Positions 41,540 to 52,944 of a stretch of DNA of 64,000 bases are shown piece by piece; positions within the stretch are counted from its first letter, which is position 1, and each line of letters begins with the position of its first letter. The stretch comes from Ichthyophis bannanicus (taxonomy: Eukaryota > Chordata > Amphibia > Gymnophiona > Ichthyophiidae): the NCBI GenBank assembly GCA_033557465.1, contig CM066032.1:448506270-448570269 (forward strand), written 5' to 3'. Below the pieces are notes generated by a model that did no database searches, had not been told where the DNA came from, and saw nothing but the letters and a program-made list of their open reading frames with translations. The translations under genes and the position numbers were made by a program.

Positions 41540-43762
41540 AGGGGGTATTACCGTCCATCTGGCCAGAATGAAGAGATGGATGATGAAATGCTAAAAGAAA
41601 TTAGGGAAGCTAACAACAGTTACAACACAGTAATAATAGGTGATTTCAATTACCCCAGTAATGACTGGGTCAGTGTTACATCAGGACATGCTAGGGAGAT
41701 AAAGTTTCTAGATGAAATAAATGACTGCTTCAAGAGCAACTGGTTCATGAACCAACACAAGGGGAAGCCATCTTAAACCTAATCCTTAGTAGAATGCAGT
41801 ATCTGGAGTGAGAGATAACGATGCTGCGGCCAGTTGGTAATAGTGATCATAACATGATCACATTTGATTTAATAACTAGAGAGAGGACAGCAAGGAATCC
41901 ACTGTGCTAGCATTTAGCTTTCAGAAGGGAGACGATAAATGAGAAAAACGGGCACTGTTTAAAACAAACTACCTTGGAAACTCAGACCAGATGTATTCCA
42001 TGCTTTAAGAAAGGTGGAAGGAAGGCCAAACGACTGTCAGCATGGTTTAAAGGTGAGGTCAGAGAGGCTGTTTAATATCAAAAAATCATATTTCAGAAAA
42101 AGAAAAAGGAGCCAAATGATGAAAACAAAAAACAGAAACACTGGCAAGTTAGATGCAAGGCACCGATAAGGTAGGGAAAAAGAGCATTTGAAAAGAAGCT
42201 TGCCATGGAAGGAAAAACTCACAATGAAAAATTTCTAAGTATATTCAAAGCAAAAATCTATGAAACAGTTTTAAAAGGGGCAGTAAGGGAGGATAAGGCC
42301 ATAGCAGAGAGATTAAATTAATTCTTTGCTTCGATCTTTACTGAAGAAGACATAGGTATTTACTAATGCAAGAAATGATATTTAAAGGTGATGTATCGGA
42401 GAAATTGAAACAAATCTTGATAAACCTGGAAGACAATACAGGTATTTGGTAAAACTAAAGAGTAGCAGATCACCGGGACTAGATGGTATACATCCCAGGA
42501 TACTGAAAGTACTCAAAAATGAGATTTAAGACCTACTACTGGTAAACTGTGAACTATCATTAAAATCAACTGTAGTACCTGAAAACTGTAGAGTGATCAA
42601 TGTAATGTCCATCTTTAAAAAGGGTTCCAAAGGTAATCATCCTGATGTAAGAACTGGGCAAAATGGTAGAAACCATTATAAAGAACAAAATTACTGAACA
42701 TGTAGATAATCGTGGCTTAATGGCAAAAGGTCAACATGGATTTAGCCAATGAAAGTCTCGTCTCATGAGAGACTCGGGGAAATTAAAAAGTCATGGGATA
42801 GAAGACAGTATATTACTGTGGATTAGAAAAAGGTTAAAAGAAAACAGAGAGTAAGGCTAATTAGCCAATTTTCTCAATGGAGAAAGGTGAAGTATACCAG
42901 GGATCTGTGCTGGGCCTGCCGCTTTCTAACATTAATAAATGACCTGGAAATGGGAAAGAGTGAGTTGATCAAATCTGCAGATGGCACAAAATTATTCAAA
43001 GTTGTTAATACACAAGAGGATTGTGAAAAGTTGCAAGAGGACCTTGATAAATTGGGAGACTGGGCATACAAATAGCAGATTAAATAAAAAGTGGCATTTT
43101 AAAAAGGATGTTCTCATGATTGGGACGTCCACAGACCTGGCTTCTAAAATGGCTTTGGAGATGTCTCTGTGCTTTAGACGTCTCTAAACCCATTTCCAGA
43201 TGTCCAAAGTACGAGTACGCTTCCAAAATATCCCCCTTAATGTGGACAGTGCAAAGCTATATTCTTAGGGAAGAACAACTCAAACTATAATTACACAATG
43301 CAAGATTCCACATTAGAAATCACCACCCAGGAAAGGGATATATGCGTCATCATGGAAAATATGTTGAAACTCTCTGCCCATTGTACAGCGGCAGCCAGAA
43401 AAGCAAACAGAATGCTAGGAATCATAAGGAAAGGAATGGAAAATAAAATCAAGGCTATTATAATGCCTCTGTATCACTCACGGTGCGACCGCACCTTGAA
43501 TATTATGTTCAATTCTGGTCACCATATCTTAAAAAGCATATAGTGGAAATAGAGATGGTACAGAGAAGAGAAACCAAAATGATAAAGAGGATGGAAAGAT
43601 AACCTTACAAGCAAAGGCTTAAAAGGTTAGGGCTCTTCAGCTTGGAAAAGAGACAGCAGAGGGCAGATGATATAGATCAGTTGTTTATTCCTTCAAGAAG
43701 TAGAAAGACTAGGAGACACACAATGAAGCTACAATGTAGCACATTTAAGACTAATCAGAGAA
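41540..43762 (+). pseudogene. Old CR1 LINE, first part, split by DIRS copy E
   Basis: Starts YYRPSGQNEEMDDEMLKEIR and IGDFNYPSNDW, the middle of a CR1 endonuclease. It then passes RT landmarks with many lesions: DGIHPRILKVLK near 42484, KADGTKLFKVV near 42979 (FADD box decayed to SADG) and MPLYHSRCDRTLN near 43464. It ends LKTNQRK at 43762. The frame resumes after DIRS copy E at 56514 (YFFIQRVIQLWNLLPEE). Same family as the young copy 57626-60814. Many stops: old insertion. Confidence 0.85.
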
Positions 43763-43801
43763 AGCATAGTTACTCATCTGTAACAGATGTTCTTCAGGGA
43801 A
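43763..43801. repeat. DIRS copy E ITR tip (YR side), cut by copy D
   Basis: Begins agcatagttactcatctgta, close to the agcgtagttactcacctgta tip of copies C, D and G. The remainder is at 49450-49578. Confidence 0.85.
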
Positions 43802-43991
43802 AGCGTAGTTACTCACCTGTAACAGGTGATCTCCGGGAATAGCAGGAATTTAGTCTTCACATATGGGTATCATCGGTACCGACGGAGCCTGCGCAGGAAC
43901 GCTCCCCAGCATCCAATAGGAACGCTGTTTGGGAGCATCCCTCAGCACATGCGTGCTGCCTTCCCGCCTTTCCAACTGTCCCTCTTCAGTT
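43802..43991. repeat. DIRS copy D ITR (YR side)
   Basis: Starts agcgtagttactcacctg. Shares with 49287-49449, reversed, the blocks ggagcatccctcag and ttcccgcctttccaactgt. Confidence 0.9.
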
Positions 43992-44078
43992 AAGTTTGTA
44001 GCTGAGTGAAAGGATAGAGGGAGAGAGGAAAGAGACAGAGAAATAGAGAGACAACTCCTAGGGGAGGTGGGTGGGTTT

Positions 44079-44177
44079 GTGAAGACTAAATTCCTTCTGT
44101 TCCCGGAGATCACCTGTTACAGGTGAGTAACTACGCTATCTCCAGGAACAAGCAGGAATGTAGTCTTCACAAATGGG
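44079..44177. repeat. DIRS copy D internal complementary region
   Basis: Complement of the left tip (44079-44137) joined to complement of the right tip (44138-44177). Confidence 0.9.
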
Positions 44178-44279
44178 GACTCCCTAGCTGAAGATGCCAG
44201 GGAGATAGCCCCAGGAAGGTGCCACCGTCGAAGGTGAGAATCCTTCCTCCCATGGATCTCTGGCACCCCACCAGGGTTG

Positions 44280-45422
44280 GTGGGTAGGAGTTGGGTTAGG
44301 TTTGAAAGAGATTTTGAAGAACAGCTTGGCCAAAGAAGGCATCCCGACGGGAGGCTTTATCTAGGCAGTAGTGGGCTGTGAAGGTGTGTACCGAAGCCCA
44401 GGTGGCTGCTCGACAAATGTCATCGATAGACACAGAGTGGAGATTAGCCATAGAAGCTGCCATGGCTCTCACATTATGAGCTGTGACATGGTCCTAAAGA
44501 CGAAGACCCTTACTCTCATAAGCAAAGGATATGCATTGGGCAATCCATTTAGATAAAGTTCTTTTGGAGACTGGAAGTCCCAAATGACTAGGGTCAAAAG
44601 CTATAAAAAGTTGTGAGGACTTTCTATGTTGCTGTGTTCTTTGAATGTAAAAGGCCAAGGCTCTCTTACAATCCAGAATGTGAAAGTTTCTTTCTGCATT
44701 AGAGGAGTGAGGCCTCAGAAACAATACAGGAAGGTAAATTGATTGATTTAAATGAAAAGGCGAAACCACCTTTGGCATAAAATGTGGGTGAGTTCGAAGA
44801 ACAACCTTATCATGATGAAACCTAGTATAAGGAAGTTCAGCCACTACAGCTTGCAATTCACTAATGCGATGGGCAGAGGTGATTGCAATTAGGAAGATGA
44901 TCTTCCAGGTCAAAAACTTAAGAGCTGCAGTGGCTAAAGGCTCAAAAAGCGGCTTCATGAGCTGCCCGAGAACTAGATTTAGATCCCATGCCACCGGTGG
45001 TGGCTTGATGGGAGGTTTAGTTAATAGAAGGCCTCTCATAAATCTTGATAGGAGTGGATGAGAGGAAATTGGTTGTCATTTAGAGGCTTATAAGAAGCTG
45101 CAATTGCACTAAGATGGATTCTTACCGAATTGGTTTTCAACCCAGAATTCGATAAGTGAAGGAGATACTCTAGTATCGATTCTAAGGGTATGACCAGGGG
45201 GTTTAATCCCCTCTTGGAGCACCATATAGTAAAATGTTTCCACTTGAAGGTATAAGATCTTCTTGTGGAATGTTTCCTAGAAGCCTGAAGGATATCTTTT
45301 ACCTGCTGGGACAGGTTGAAATCCTGGAGGTCTAAGCCTTCAGCAACCAGGCCGTGAGGTGTAGGGACTGGGGATTCGGGTGCCATAGCGTCCATTCTCC
45401 TGGGAAAGGAGATCTGGAGCAT
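44280..45422 (-). pseudogene. Tyrosine recombinase of DIRS copy D
   Basis: The N-terminal SAM-like part is 45422-45036 (KDILQASRKHSTRRSYTFKW, EYLLHLSNSGLKTNSVRIHL). One base is missing near 45076 (ggttgtcattt versus ggttgtccattt in copy C), which shifts the frame. The catalytic part 45039-44494 has SAHRISELQAVVAELP and stops at a TAG near 44492 that replaces the Gln of copy C just before DHVTAHNVR. Beyond the stop the same frame still carries HNVRAMAAS and DICRAATWASVHTF. So two lesions separate it from an intact enzyme. Confidence 0.85.
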
Positions 45423-47319
45423 GTCCTAACTCCAGAGGTGCCGCTTGACAGAGATGCAGAAGCAGGGAATACCACGTTTGGAGTGGCCATCGTGGTGCTA
45501 CGAGAATCATGCGACCCCTGTCTCTCTGAAGCTTGAAGAGTGTCTTGGGGATGAGGGGAATGGGTGGGAAGGCATAAAGGAAGTCCTGACCCCAGTGAAG
45601 GAGGAAGGCATCCCTTGCTTGACAATTGTGCGCTGGAATCCTGGAACAGAACTGGGGAAGTTTGGCATTCAGTGGACTTGCAAAGAGGTCTATGTCTGGA
45701 GTGCCCCAGAGATGAAAAATCTTTGCCACCTGATCTAGGTAGAGTGACCACTCGTGAGGTAGCAGTATTCGACTGAGTTTGTCTGCCCAAAGGTTTTGAA
45801 TGCCTGGAAGATATACCACTAGAAGGTGAATTTGCTGCTCTCTGGCGAGGGCCCATAGTCATAAAGCTTTGTTGCATAATGACAGAGAGCCCGTTCTGCC
45901 CTGCTTGTTCACATAGAACATGACTACCTGATTGTCCGCCTGGACTAGGACTGTCTTGTAGCTGAGCTGGGTGTGGAGCACTCGAAGAGCTAAATAAATT
46001 GCTCTTAGCTCCAGGAGGTTTATGTGTAAACCAACCACCTGTGGAGTCCAGGTGTCCTGGGTAAAGAGATGATTCAGGTGTGCTCCCCAACACACCTGTG
46101 ATGCATCTGTTGTTAGGGTGTCCTGAAAGAGGGGTTGATGGAAAGGAGACCCCACTGTCAGATTTTCTAGTGATTGCCACCATTGGAGGGACAAAATTAG
46201 TCGTTGAGAGATTGTTATTTTGTCACTGTGTGGAGAGGGTCCACTGAGCTGCTTGCATGTAGAGGCGAGCGTATGGGACTACATGAACTGTGGATGCCAT
46301 GTGTCTCAATAACTGCAGTAGCTCCCGAGCAGTGAGGGAGGATTTGCCTTCTGTTTGGGAAGCTAGTTGCATTATGCAAAGACATCGGGCTTGTGGAAGG
46401 AAAGCCCTTGCCTGTCTGGTATCCAGACAGGCTCCTATGAATTCTAGGCATTGGGTAGGACTAGTTGAGATTTTGGGAAGTTTATTACCAATCCAAAGTA
46501 TTGGTGGATTCGCATTGTACGGGACAGTGCAGTGCTGGCCTCTGCAGGTGTGGAGGCCTGAATGAGCCAGTCGTCTAAGTAAGGGAAGACGAAAATCCCC
46601 AGGGTTCGTAGAAATGCAGCTACTACTGCCATGCATTTCGTGAATACCCTTAGTGCTGAAGCCAGACCAAAAAGAAGAACCCTGTACTGGAAATGTCTTC
46701 CCCTGACAAGGAAACGTAAAAATTTCCTGTGATCTGGGTGGATGAGAATGTGAGTGTATGCATCCTTTAAGTCTAGAGAGCAAAGCCAGTCCTGGCTTTG
46801 AAGGTATGGCAGAAGAGTCCCTAGAGAAATCATTTTGAATTTCTCTCGAAACAGATATTTGTTCAATTCTTTGAGGTCTAGAATGGGTCTGTGCCCCCCT
46901 ATTTTCTTTGGAATAAGAAAATAGGGGGAGTAGAACCCTGCCCCTTGTTGAAAAATGGGTACTTCCTCTATTGCCCCTTGGGCAAGAAGCGTGCAGACCT
47001 CGTGATCTAGCAGATTGTCTGCAGAGGTTTGTGAATTGAATTGCTTTAGAATTGTAGGAGGGGGTAGGCTGTGAAAATGAAGTTTGTACCCCTCCCCTAC
47101 AATAGACAAAGTCCAATCTTCTGCTGTTATCTGATGCCATCTGTTGACAAAGTGGCATAACCTGCCGGGAATATTGGGGGGTTGAGGACCCCTCAGAGGC
47201 AGGAAGGCAAAGCCCTCTAAGAAGGAGTCAAAGCCCTTGAGGGGGCTGAACCTGGAGAGCTGGTTGGGCCCTCGGGCCTTTTGGTTTCTTTTGCTGTCTA
47301 GTTTGTCCCTTTTGGGCAA
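45340..47319 (-). pseudogene. Reverse transcriptase/RNase H of DIRS copy D
   Basis: 47319-46444 is open from a TTG context (no ATG) and covers YSPYFLIPKKIGGHRPILDL, CSLDLKDAYTHILIHP, FGLASALRVFTKCM and FPYLDDWLIQAS: fingers and palm with all catalytic Asp. A frameshift near 46450 and a deletion near 46220 (the connection region is shorter than in copy C) follow. RNase H at 46194-45859 has TLTTDASQVCWGAHLN and LLELRAIYLALRVL; 45819-45340 has NLWADKLSRILLP and LYAFPPIPLIPK. The frame overlaps the gag end by 92 bp, as in copy C. Confidence 0.88.
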
Positions 47320-49052
47320 CCTGACCTGGAGTCTGACTCTGCTGGGTATAGGAAGGATAAAATTTCCTCTTTTTGCTAAAAGAGGGTTTTTTATAAGGCT
47401 TCCCTTTGGCTGGAGTGGCTGTAGACTTTGACAATCTATCTAAGGTAGAATTATCAGCATCTAACTCATTAGCCTTTTCCTGCCAGTTCTTGCTGAAGAG
47501 ATTCTCCCCCGTGCAAGGAATGTTGCCTAACTTGTCCTGTACCCAAGTCTCCAAGTCTGATGCCTGTAGCTAGGCAATCCGTCGTGCGCCAATGGCAATA
47601 GCAGAAGTTCTGCTGATGCATTCGAAGCAGTCGAAGGCTGCACGATTGACAAACTTGGAGACATCCTGAGCATGCTTAACTAGAGCAAGAATATCTTGTC
47701 TCTTATCATCTGGGAGAAATGGGCTCATAAGTTCCAAGTCTCCTGTGATTTCTTTGAGGAACATTCCCATATATAGGATATATGAACTGATCCTAGCTGA
47801 AAGAATGGAAGCTTGAAAAGTCCTGCGTCCAAAAGCATCTAGAGTCCTGCATTCACGAAATGGAGTATTGGATGCATGCCTTTTTGCACTTTTCATCCTA
47901 CGCATGGCTGATTCCACTACCACTGAATGGTGTGGCAGCTGAGTTTTCTGAAATCCAGGACATGGTGGAACTCTATACATAGTATCAAGTCTCCTAGAGT
48001 GAGGAGAAGTGGTTAGAGGTGTCTCCCACATTCTGAGCATCAAGTTATGCAGAATTTCATGGATAGGCAGAGTGGCTGCCTCCTTAGGAGCTTTAGGATA
48101 TTGGAGGATTTCCAATTCTTTTGCTCTGGGTTCCTCTTCAGGAGCTACTGTGATTGAAAGACCTTTGGCCGTATCACGGATGAAATCCTGAAATGGCATG
48201 TCCTCTGGAGGTGACATTCTGCATTGGGGATAAGAGGGATCTTCTAGTAGAAACCCTCTAGTGCCAACAGAATTATCAGTATTCGGAATCGGAGGAATCG
48301 AAGTACTCCTGACTCTGGTGCTCTTGCAAAGCACGATCCCGGTACCGATCGAAGTCGGTACCGAGGTGACCCGGTACCAGTTTGTCAACTCCAGCCAGAG
48401 ATGGCATGGGAAGAATTCCCACCGGCGCCGGTACCGTTGGTACCGGCATCGTTGGTGTCGGTACCGGTGTCTGTACCGGTGCCCTTGGGGCCACCGGTAC
48501 CGCAGCTGAAAGGAGAGCTGCGATACTGTGCTCAATAGCAAGAAACCTCTGGTCTATCGACGCTGCCGATGCTGGGGTATTGGTACCGGTAAGGACGGCC
48601 GGAACCCCCGAGCATGGCACAGGTAGTTCTTGCGAGGTTGAGGCCTCAAGAACATCCTGAAGCCCCATCGATGCTTTGGAAGCCGAAGCCTCCCGCCGGG
48701 GCTATTTTGCCGGTGTGGTTCCCTCAAGTGCAATGCCAATGGCCTCTCGATGCTTAGCAGGAGAGCTACCCTTTGAGGACCGGCTTTTATGTTTAGTTAC
48801 CTGAGATCCATGGGAGGAAGAAGAGGCCCTTGACGATGTCTATACAATGGATCTGGAATCTGAAGAAAAGAGGGTACCGAGCTTTGCGGCCCGGTTCTGT
48901 CTTCCTCTTTTGGTCATCCCCATGCAGGAGACACATTCAGTTGGAGAATGATCAGGTCCTAAACATTTTAGACACCAATCATGGGTATCAGTGACGGAAA
49001 TGGTACCGCCACACTTAGTACATTTTTTAAAACCACTAGTTGGTTTTTCCAT
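47228..49052 (-). pseudogene. gag of DIRS copy D
   Basis: ATG at 49052 begins MEKPTSGFKKCTKCGG, with knuckle CTKCGGTISVTDTHDWCLKC. A stop comes near 48840 (FSSDSRSIV). Further pieces: 48668-48276 with EASTSQELPVPCSG and a Val/Pro/Thr repeat; 48541-47570 with WETPL, PGFQKTQLPHHSVVVESAMR and FDCFECISRTSAIAIGARRI, ended by a stop just before LASDLETW; then 47554-47228 with the Lys/Gln-rich tail. At least two stops and one frameshift. Confidence 0.85.
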
Positions 49053-49286
49053 GATTTAGGAAAATGGGGCCTAATGCCCAAAATGGCGCCTAGCACCAAA
49101 GAGGAAAGTTTCTGAAAAGAAACAGTCTAAGTTTAAGTTTGGGGTTTTTTTTGTATGAAAAGAAAAGAACCAGCGGTACCGGTAGGCGTCATGCGGTAGG
49201 CAAACACGACCACAGGAAACAAATTTAAAGACGGAATTTTCTGCGGTGACAGGGATTAGATCCTGTCAGCTCCGCGAAAAACGAAG

Positions 49287-49449
49287 AACTGAAGAGGTAC
49301 AGTTGGAAAGGCGGGAAGGCAGCGCGCATGGGCTGAGGGATGCTCCCAAAAGCGTTCCTATTGGACGCTGGGGAGCATTCCCACGCAGGCTCCGTCAGTA
49401 CCAACGATACCTATATGTGAAGACTACATTCCTGCTTGTTCCTGGAAAT
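49287..49449. repeat. DIRS copy D ITR (gag side)
   Basis: Reverse complement of most of 43829-43991; ends gcttgttcctggaaat. Confidence 0.9.
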
Positions 49450-49578
49450 AGCAGTTATCATTCCTCATATAGGGTGACATTGGCACTGACGGAGCCCACG
49501 CGGAGCATTTCTCCAGCTTTCAAAGAAAGCCTTTGGGAATGCCACCACACGTGTGATCCCCTTCCCGCCCAAGGGTGC
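49450..49578. repeat. DIRS copy E ITR (YR side), remainder
   Basis: Continues the tip at 43763-43801. Matches the reverse complement of 56371-56500: ggcactgacggagccc, then agctttcaaagaaagccttt. Confidence 0.85.
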
Positions 49579-49667
49579 CATCTTGATCAGTCAGATGACA
49601 TAGCTCAAGCAAAAAAGGAAAAAAATACCAAGAACAGTAGGCAACTCCAAGGGGAGGTGGGAGGGTT

Positions 49668-49765
49668 GTGAGGACTGATTCCTGTTGTTTCTGGAGAACA
49701 CCTGTTACAGGTGAGTAACTATGCTTTCTCCAGGAACAAGCAGGAAGTCAGTCCTCACGTATGGG
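49668..49765. repeat. DIRS copy E internal complementary region
   Basis: gtgaggactgattcctgttg to gagtaactatgct is the complement of the copy E left tip. ttctccaggaacaagcagg onward is the complement of its right tip (56513 and below). Junction at 49725/49726. Confidence 0.85.
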
Positions 49766-50001
49766 AATCCCCAGCTACAGACTACCGAGGACCTGTAGAA
49801 AAGCGCCACGGCGAACCTTGAGCAGTTACTGGTAACCGAAGACAGCCTGAGGATCCTGGGTCCCCAGAAGATCATGCTCCTGATAGCCACAGAAAAAGGG
49901 TTGAAGGGCAGGAGTTGCTTAAACCCCGAATAAATTATGGAGTACGGCCTGGCCAAAGGCACTATCCTGATGGGAACTCCCTCTCCAGGAAGTACTGTAT
50001 C

Positions 50002-50303
50002 TTATTTATTTATTTATTTATTTATATTCTCTTATATACCGCGCTATTCTGCATCAGTGCGGTTTACATTGAACAAACTGAAAATACATTGAACAGGGCA
50101 TTATAACTTGGAGATAACTATTTTACAGGGAACATGGGCTATGGAGGGTTAAGTGGCTTGCTCAAGACCACAAGGAGCACCTGTGGGACTAGAAACCCCA
50201 GTCCTTCCGGCCCAAGGTTGCTGTCCTCTAGTAGGATTTGAACCCCCGACCTTCCAGCCTGAAGTACCTTGCCCCAACCACTAGGCCACTCCTCCACTCC
50301 TCC
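50002..50303 (-). mobile_element. Intact tRNA/CORE-type SINE inserted in DIRS copy E
   Basis: Flanked by the 8-bp direct repeat actgtatc (49994-50001 and 50304-50311). On the minus strand it starts with a tRNA-like head: A box around ggcctagtggttgg (about 50289-50275) and B box ggttcaaatcc (50244-50234). Then comes a core like that of MIR/CORE-SINEs (cttgggcaagccacttaacc) and a 3' tail tgtaaaccgcactgatgcag, gcgcggtatataag, ending in (aaat)n. A polymerase III transcribed non-coding retroposon. The same SINE occurs at 28396-30398 and, with variation, 56879-57155. Confidence 0.9.
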
Positions 50304-50311
50304 ACTGTATC

Positions 50312-51240
50312 GCGAAGATGTTAGCCGAGGACCAGGTGGCGGCTCGGCAGATGTCTGCCAGAGGCACAGGTGGGCCACTGATGCCGCCCTTGCATGAACA
50401 CCGGGTACTGTGACTCGGCAGTCCAGGGGTAGCCCGGCCTGAGCCTGGGCGAAGGCGATGCAGTCTTCCACCCAGATGGAAAGGGTTCACTTAGTGATCG
50501 CAAGCCTCATGCAGGCAGGGTTATAAGAGACGAAAAGCCACTCAGACCTGCGGTGAACCCACGTACGTTGCAGGTACAGTAGAGAGCCCTCTTGCAGTCA
50601 AGGGTATGGAGGACCGCCGATGCCTGGGCGGTGTGTGGCTTTGGGAAGAAGGTCGGTAGCACTATCTCCTGATTGAGGTGGAAATCCAAGACAAACTTTG
50701 GGAGAAATTTGAGATGCGTTCAGAGAACCACCTGGTTCCTGTAGAATCTCATGTAGGGAACGTTAGCCATCAGAGCCTGAAGCTCACTGACCCTCTGGCC
50801 CGAGGTGAGATCCACCAGAAAAACCACCTTCCAGGAAAGGTGTCGAAGCGAGCAGGATACCATCGGCTCGAAAGGTGACTGAGTTAGATGCATAAGGACG
50901 ACATCGAGGTCCCACTCCGCCAGAGGTGGCTGGATGGGGGGCTTGGAAAGAAGCAGTCCACGCATGAAGCGGAAACCAGCGGTTGACCCAAGAGGGGTCT
51001 GCCCACAACAGAGTGATAGCCGAGATAGTGCTCAGGTGGATCCTGACTGAGTTGGACTTCAAGCCCGCCTGTGAGAGATGGAGAAGGTACTGCAGGACCA
51101 AGTCGGTGGGGCAAGAGAACAGGTTGGCCTGTATCTCCGACCACCACAGCGAGCACAGACGCCACTTAAAGGCGTAAGCCCTCTTAGTCGAGTCCCTGTG
51201 TGAGGGCAATAGTATGTCCTCAAACTCCACCGGTAGATGA
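50312..51240 (-). pseudogene. Tyrosine recombinase of DIRS copy E
   Basis: 50965-50720 has WDLDVVLMHLTQSPFEPMVS and QRVSELQALMANVP (catalytic Arg). 50490-50312 has SHSTRCSCKGGIS (His-x-x-Arg box) and DICRAATWSSANIFAI. The N-terminal segment is in the 51668-50784 frame near RAYAFKWRLCSLWWSEIQAN and YLLHLSQAGLKSNSVRIHLS. The catalytic Tyr should lie close to the SINE insertion at 50303. Several frameshifts. Confidence 0.8.
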
Positions 51241-51244
51241 AGGG

Positions 51245-52940
51245 GGGCTAGAGCGACCCATTCAGCTGCCAGGCCATGAGGGATAAGGACCTCAAATTCA
51301 GGTGAAGTAGCAGACCCCCCTCCTGCGTCACCAAGCCCGGCATGCTGCCAAGGGGAACCGGAGGCTCTGATGAAAGGTGGAGCAGAAGCAGGAACCAGGA
51401 CTGTCGAGGCCACTGCGGGGCCACAAAGATTACTGAGGCCCCGTCCCGCTGTATCTTTAGGAGAATTCGTGCTATGAGCGGAGTGGGGGGAAACACATAC
51501 AGGAGGCAGTGCGTCCACGACAGGAGGAAAGCATCGGGGTCTTCCCTGTTCGAGTGGGGAACTGGACTGCAGAACCGTGGGAGTTGCGAATTCACCGGAC
51601 TGACCCAGGAGATAGGTGGCCCATAGGGCTATGCCCTGGTGAACCACGAAGGAACATAGGGCTACCACCTCCAGGCAGAGGCTGTAAGAGCCGGTGCCCC
51701 TTTAACTTGTTCATATAGAATATTGCCACCCAATTGTCCATTTGGATGAGCACCACCCGATGATGAACGCGGTGCTTGAACGGCCGGAAGGCGAGGAGGA
51801 CCGCCCGGAGTTTGTAAAAGTTGATCTGCTGCTGGGACTCCTCCGGGAACCAAGTCCCCTGCATGCGGAGCTCGCACAATGGGCTCCCCAGCCCATAAGG
51901 GAGGCATCCATAGGCAGAACCACATCGTATTGTGGAGCTTGGAACGGCATGCCTTGAAGAAGGTTTCGGGTGTCCCGCCACCAGTCGAGGGAATCGGCTA
52001 GTTGAGGAGTGACAGAGATGGCATCTCAGAGACGATCCGTTGTCTGAGACCACTGAGCTTGAAGGCACCACTGCGCCTCCCGCATGTGCAGCCAGGCATC
52101 AAGGACGACATGAACCGTAGAGGCCATATGGCTGAGGAGATGAAGCATCGCTCGGGCTGATACTGCTTCGCAGTGTTGAACCGTGGATGCCAGAGCGATG
52201 AAACAGTCTGCCCTGTCCTGGGGAAGGAAGGCTGTCGCCCGCTGAGTGTAGAGGCACGCACCGATGAACTCCAGGGATTGGACTGGAGTGAGGTAAGACT
52301 TCAGGTAATTGACCACAAAGCCGAGGTGTTTGAGGAGGTGGACGATGTGGGCCATGACCTGCTGCGCTTCATTGGCCTTCCCTCTAGTAACAAGCCAGTC
52401 ATCTAAATAAGGGTAGATGAAGGTGCCCTGCAGTCGAAGGTGAGCCACAGCCACAAGGCATTTGGTGAACACTTGCGGAGTGGACGCAAGGCCGAAGGGA
52501 AGTACCCTGTATTGGTAGTGGTTCCCTTGTACCCCGAAGCACAGGTATTTCCTGTGTTTGGTATGGAGGAGGATGTGAACATATGCATTCCGAAGATCCA
52601 AGGAGCATAGCCAGTCACCCTAACGGAGGAAGGGCAGCAAGGCGCCAAGGGAGAGCATTTTGAATCTCTCCTGCACCAAGTATCTGTTGAGATTCCTTAA
52701 ATTGAGGATAGGTCAGAAACCACCCATCTGCTTTGGCACAAGGAAGTAACGGAAGTATAACCCATGATCTTTGTGATGTGGCAGAACCACTTCCACCACT
52801 CGCTCTTCGAGGAGGGTGGCAAGCTCCTGCGCCATGAAGGCCTGGTGTATGGGGAGCCGAGGGGGCTTCGTGGGGTATAAAGGTGGAGGAAGCCGGTCCA
52901 GGTGGAGGAGGTAGCCCTCCTGGATGACTCAGAGGACCCA
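51245..52940 (-). pseudogene. Reverse transcriptase/RNase H of DIRS copy E
   Basis: 52648-52026 holds the palm: MDLRNAYVHILLHTKHRKYL, LPFGLASTPQVFTKCL and YPYLDDWLVTRGK, ending at a stop near 52026. RNase H pieces: YDVVLPMDASLMGWGAHCAS near 51950 and VLIQMDNWVAIFYMNKLKG near 51730. The C-terminal LLYVFPPTPLIARILLKIQ at about 51500 corresponds to LYAFPPIPLIPK of copy C. An L2-type LINE cuts the N-terminal part at 52945. Confidence 0.82.
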
Positions 52941-52944
52941 GGTG

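Larger units (their letters stand above)
43802..49449 (-). mobile_element. DIRS copy D, full length, inserted in the ITR of copy E
   Basis: 5.65-kb element nearly identical in layout to copy C. ITRs at 43802-43991 and 49287-49449, ICR at 44079-44177. It entered copy E 39 bp from that element's tip at an AAGCAG sequence; the flanks join to a continuous copy E ITR when it is removed. No target duplication. RT is open over its first 290 codons; gag and YR carry stops or frameshifts. Youngest DIRS of the nest. Confidence 0.92.

Noticed and set aside
50220..50303. tRNA gene on the minus strand
   Set aside because: A and B boxes are present, but the sequence is the head of a dispersed SINE with a core and LINE tail, and no proper cloverleaf was seen.
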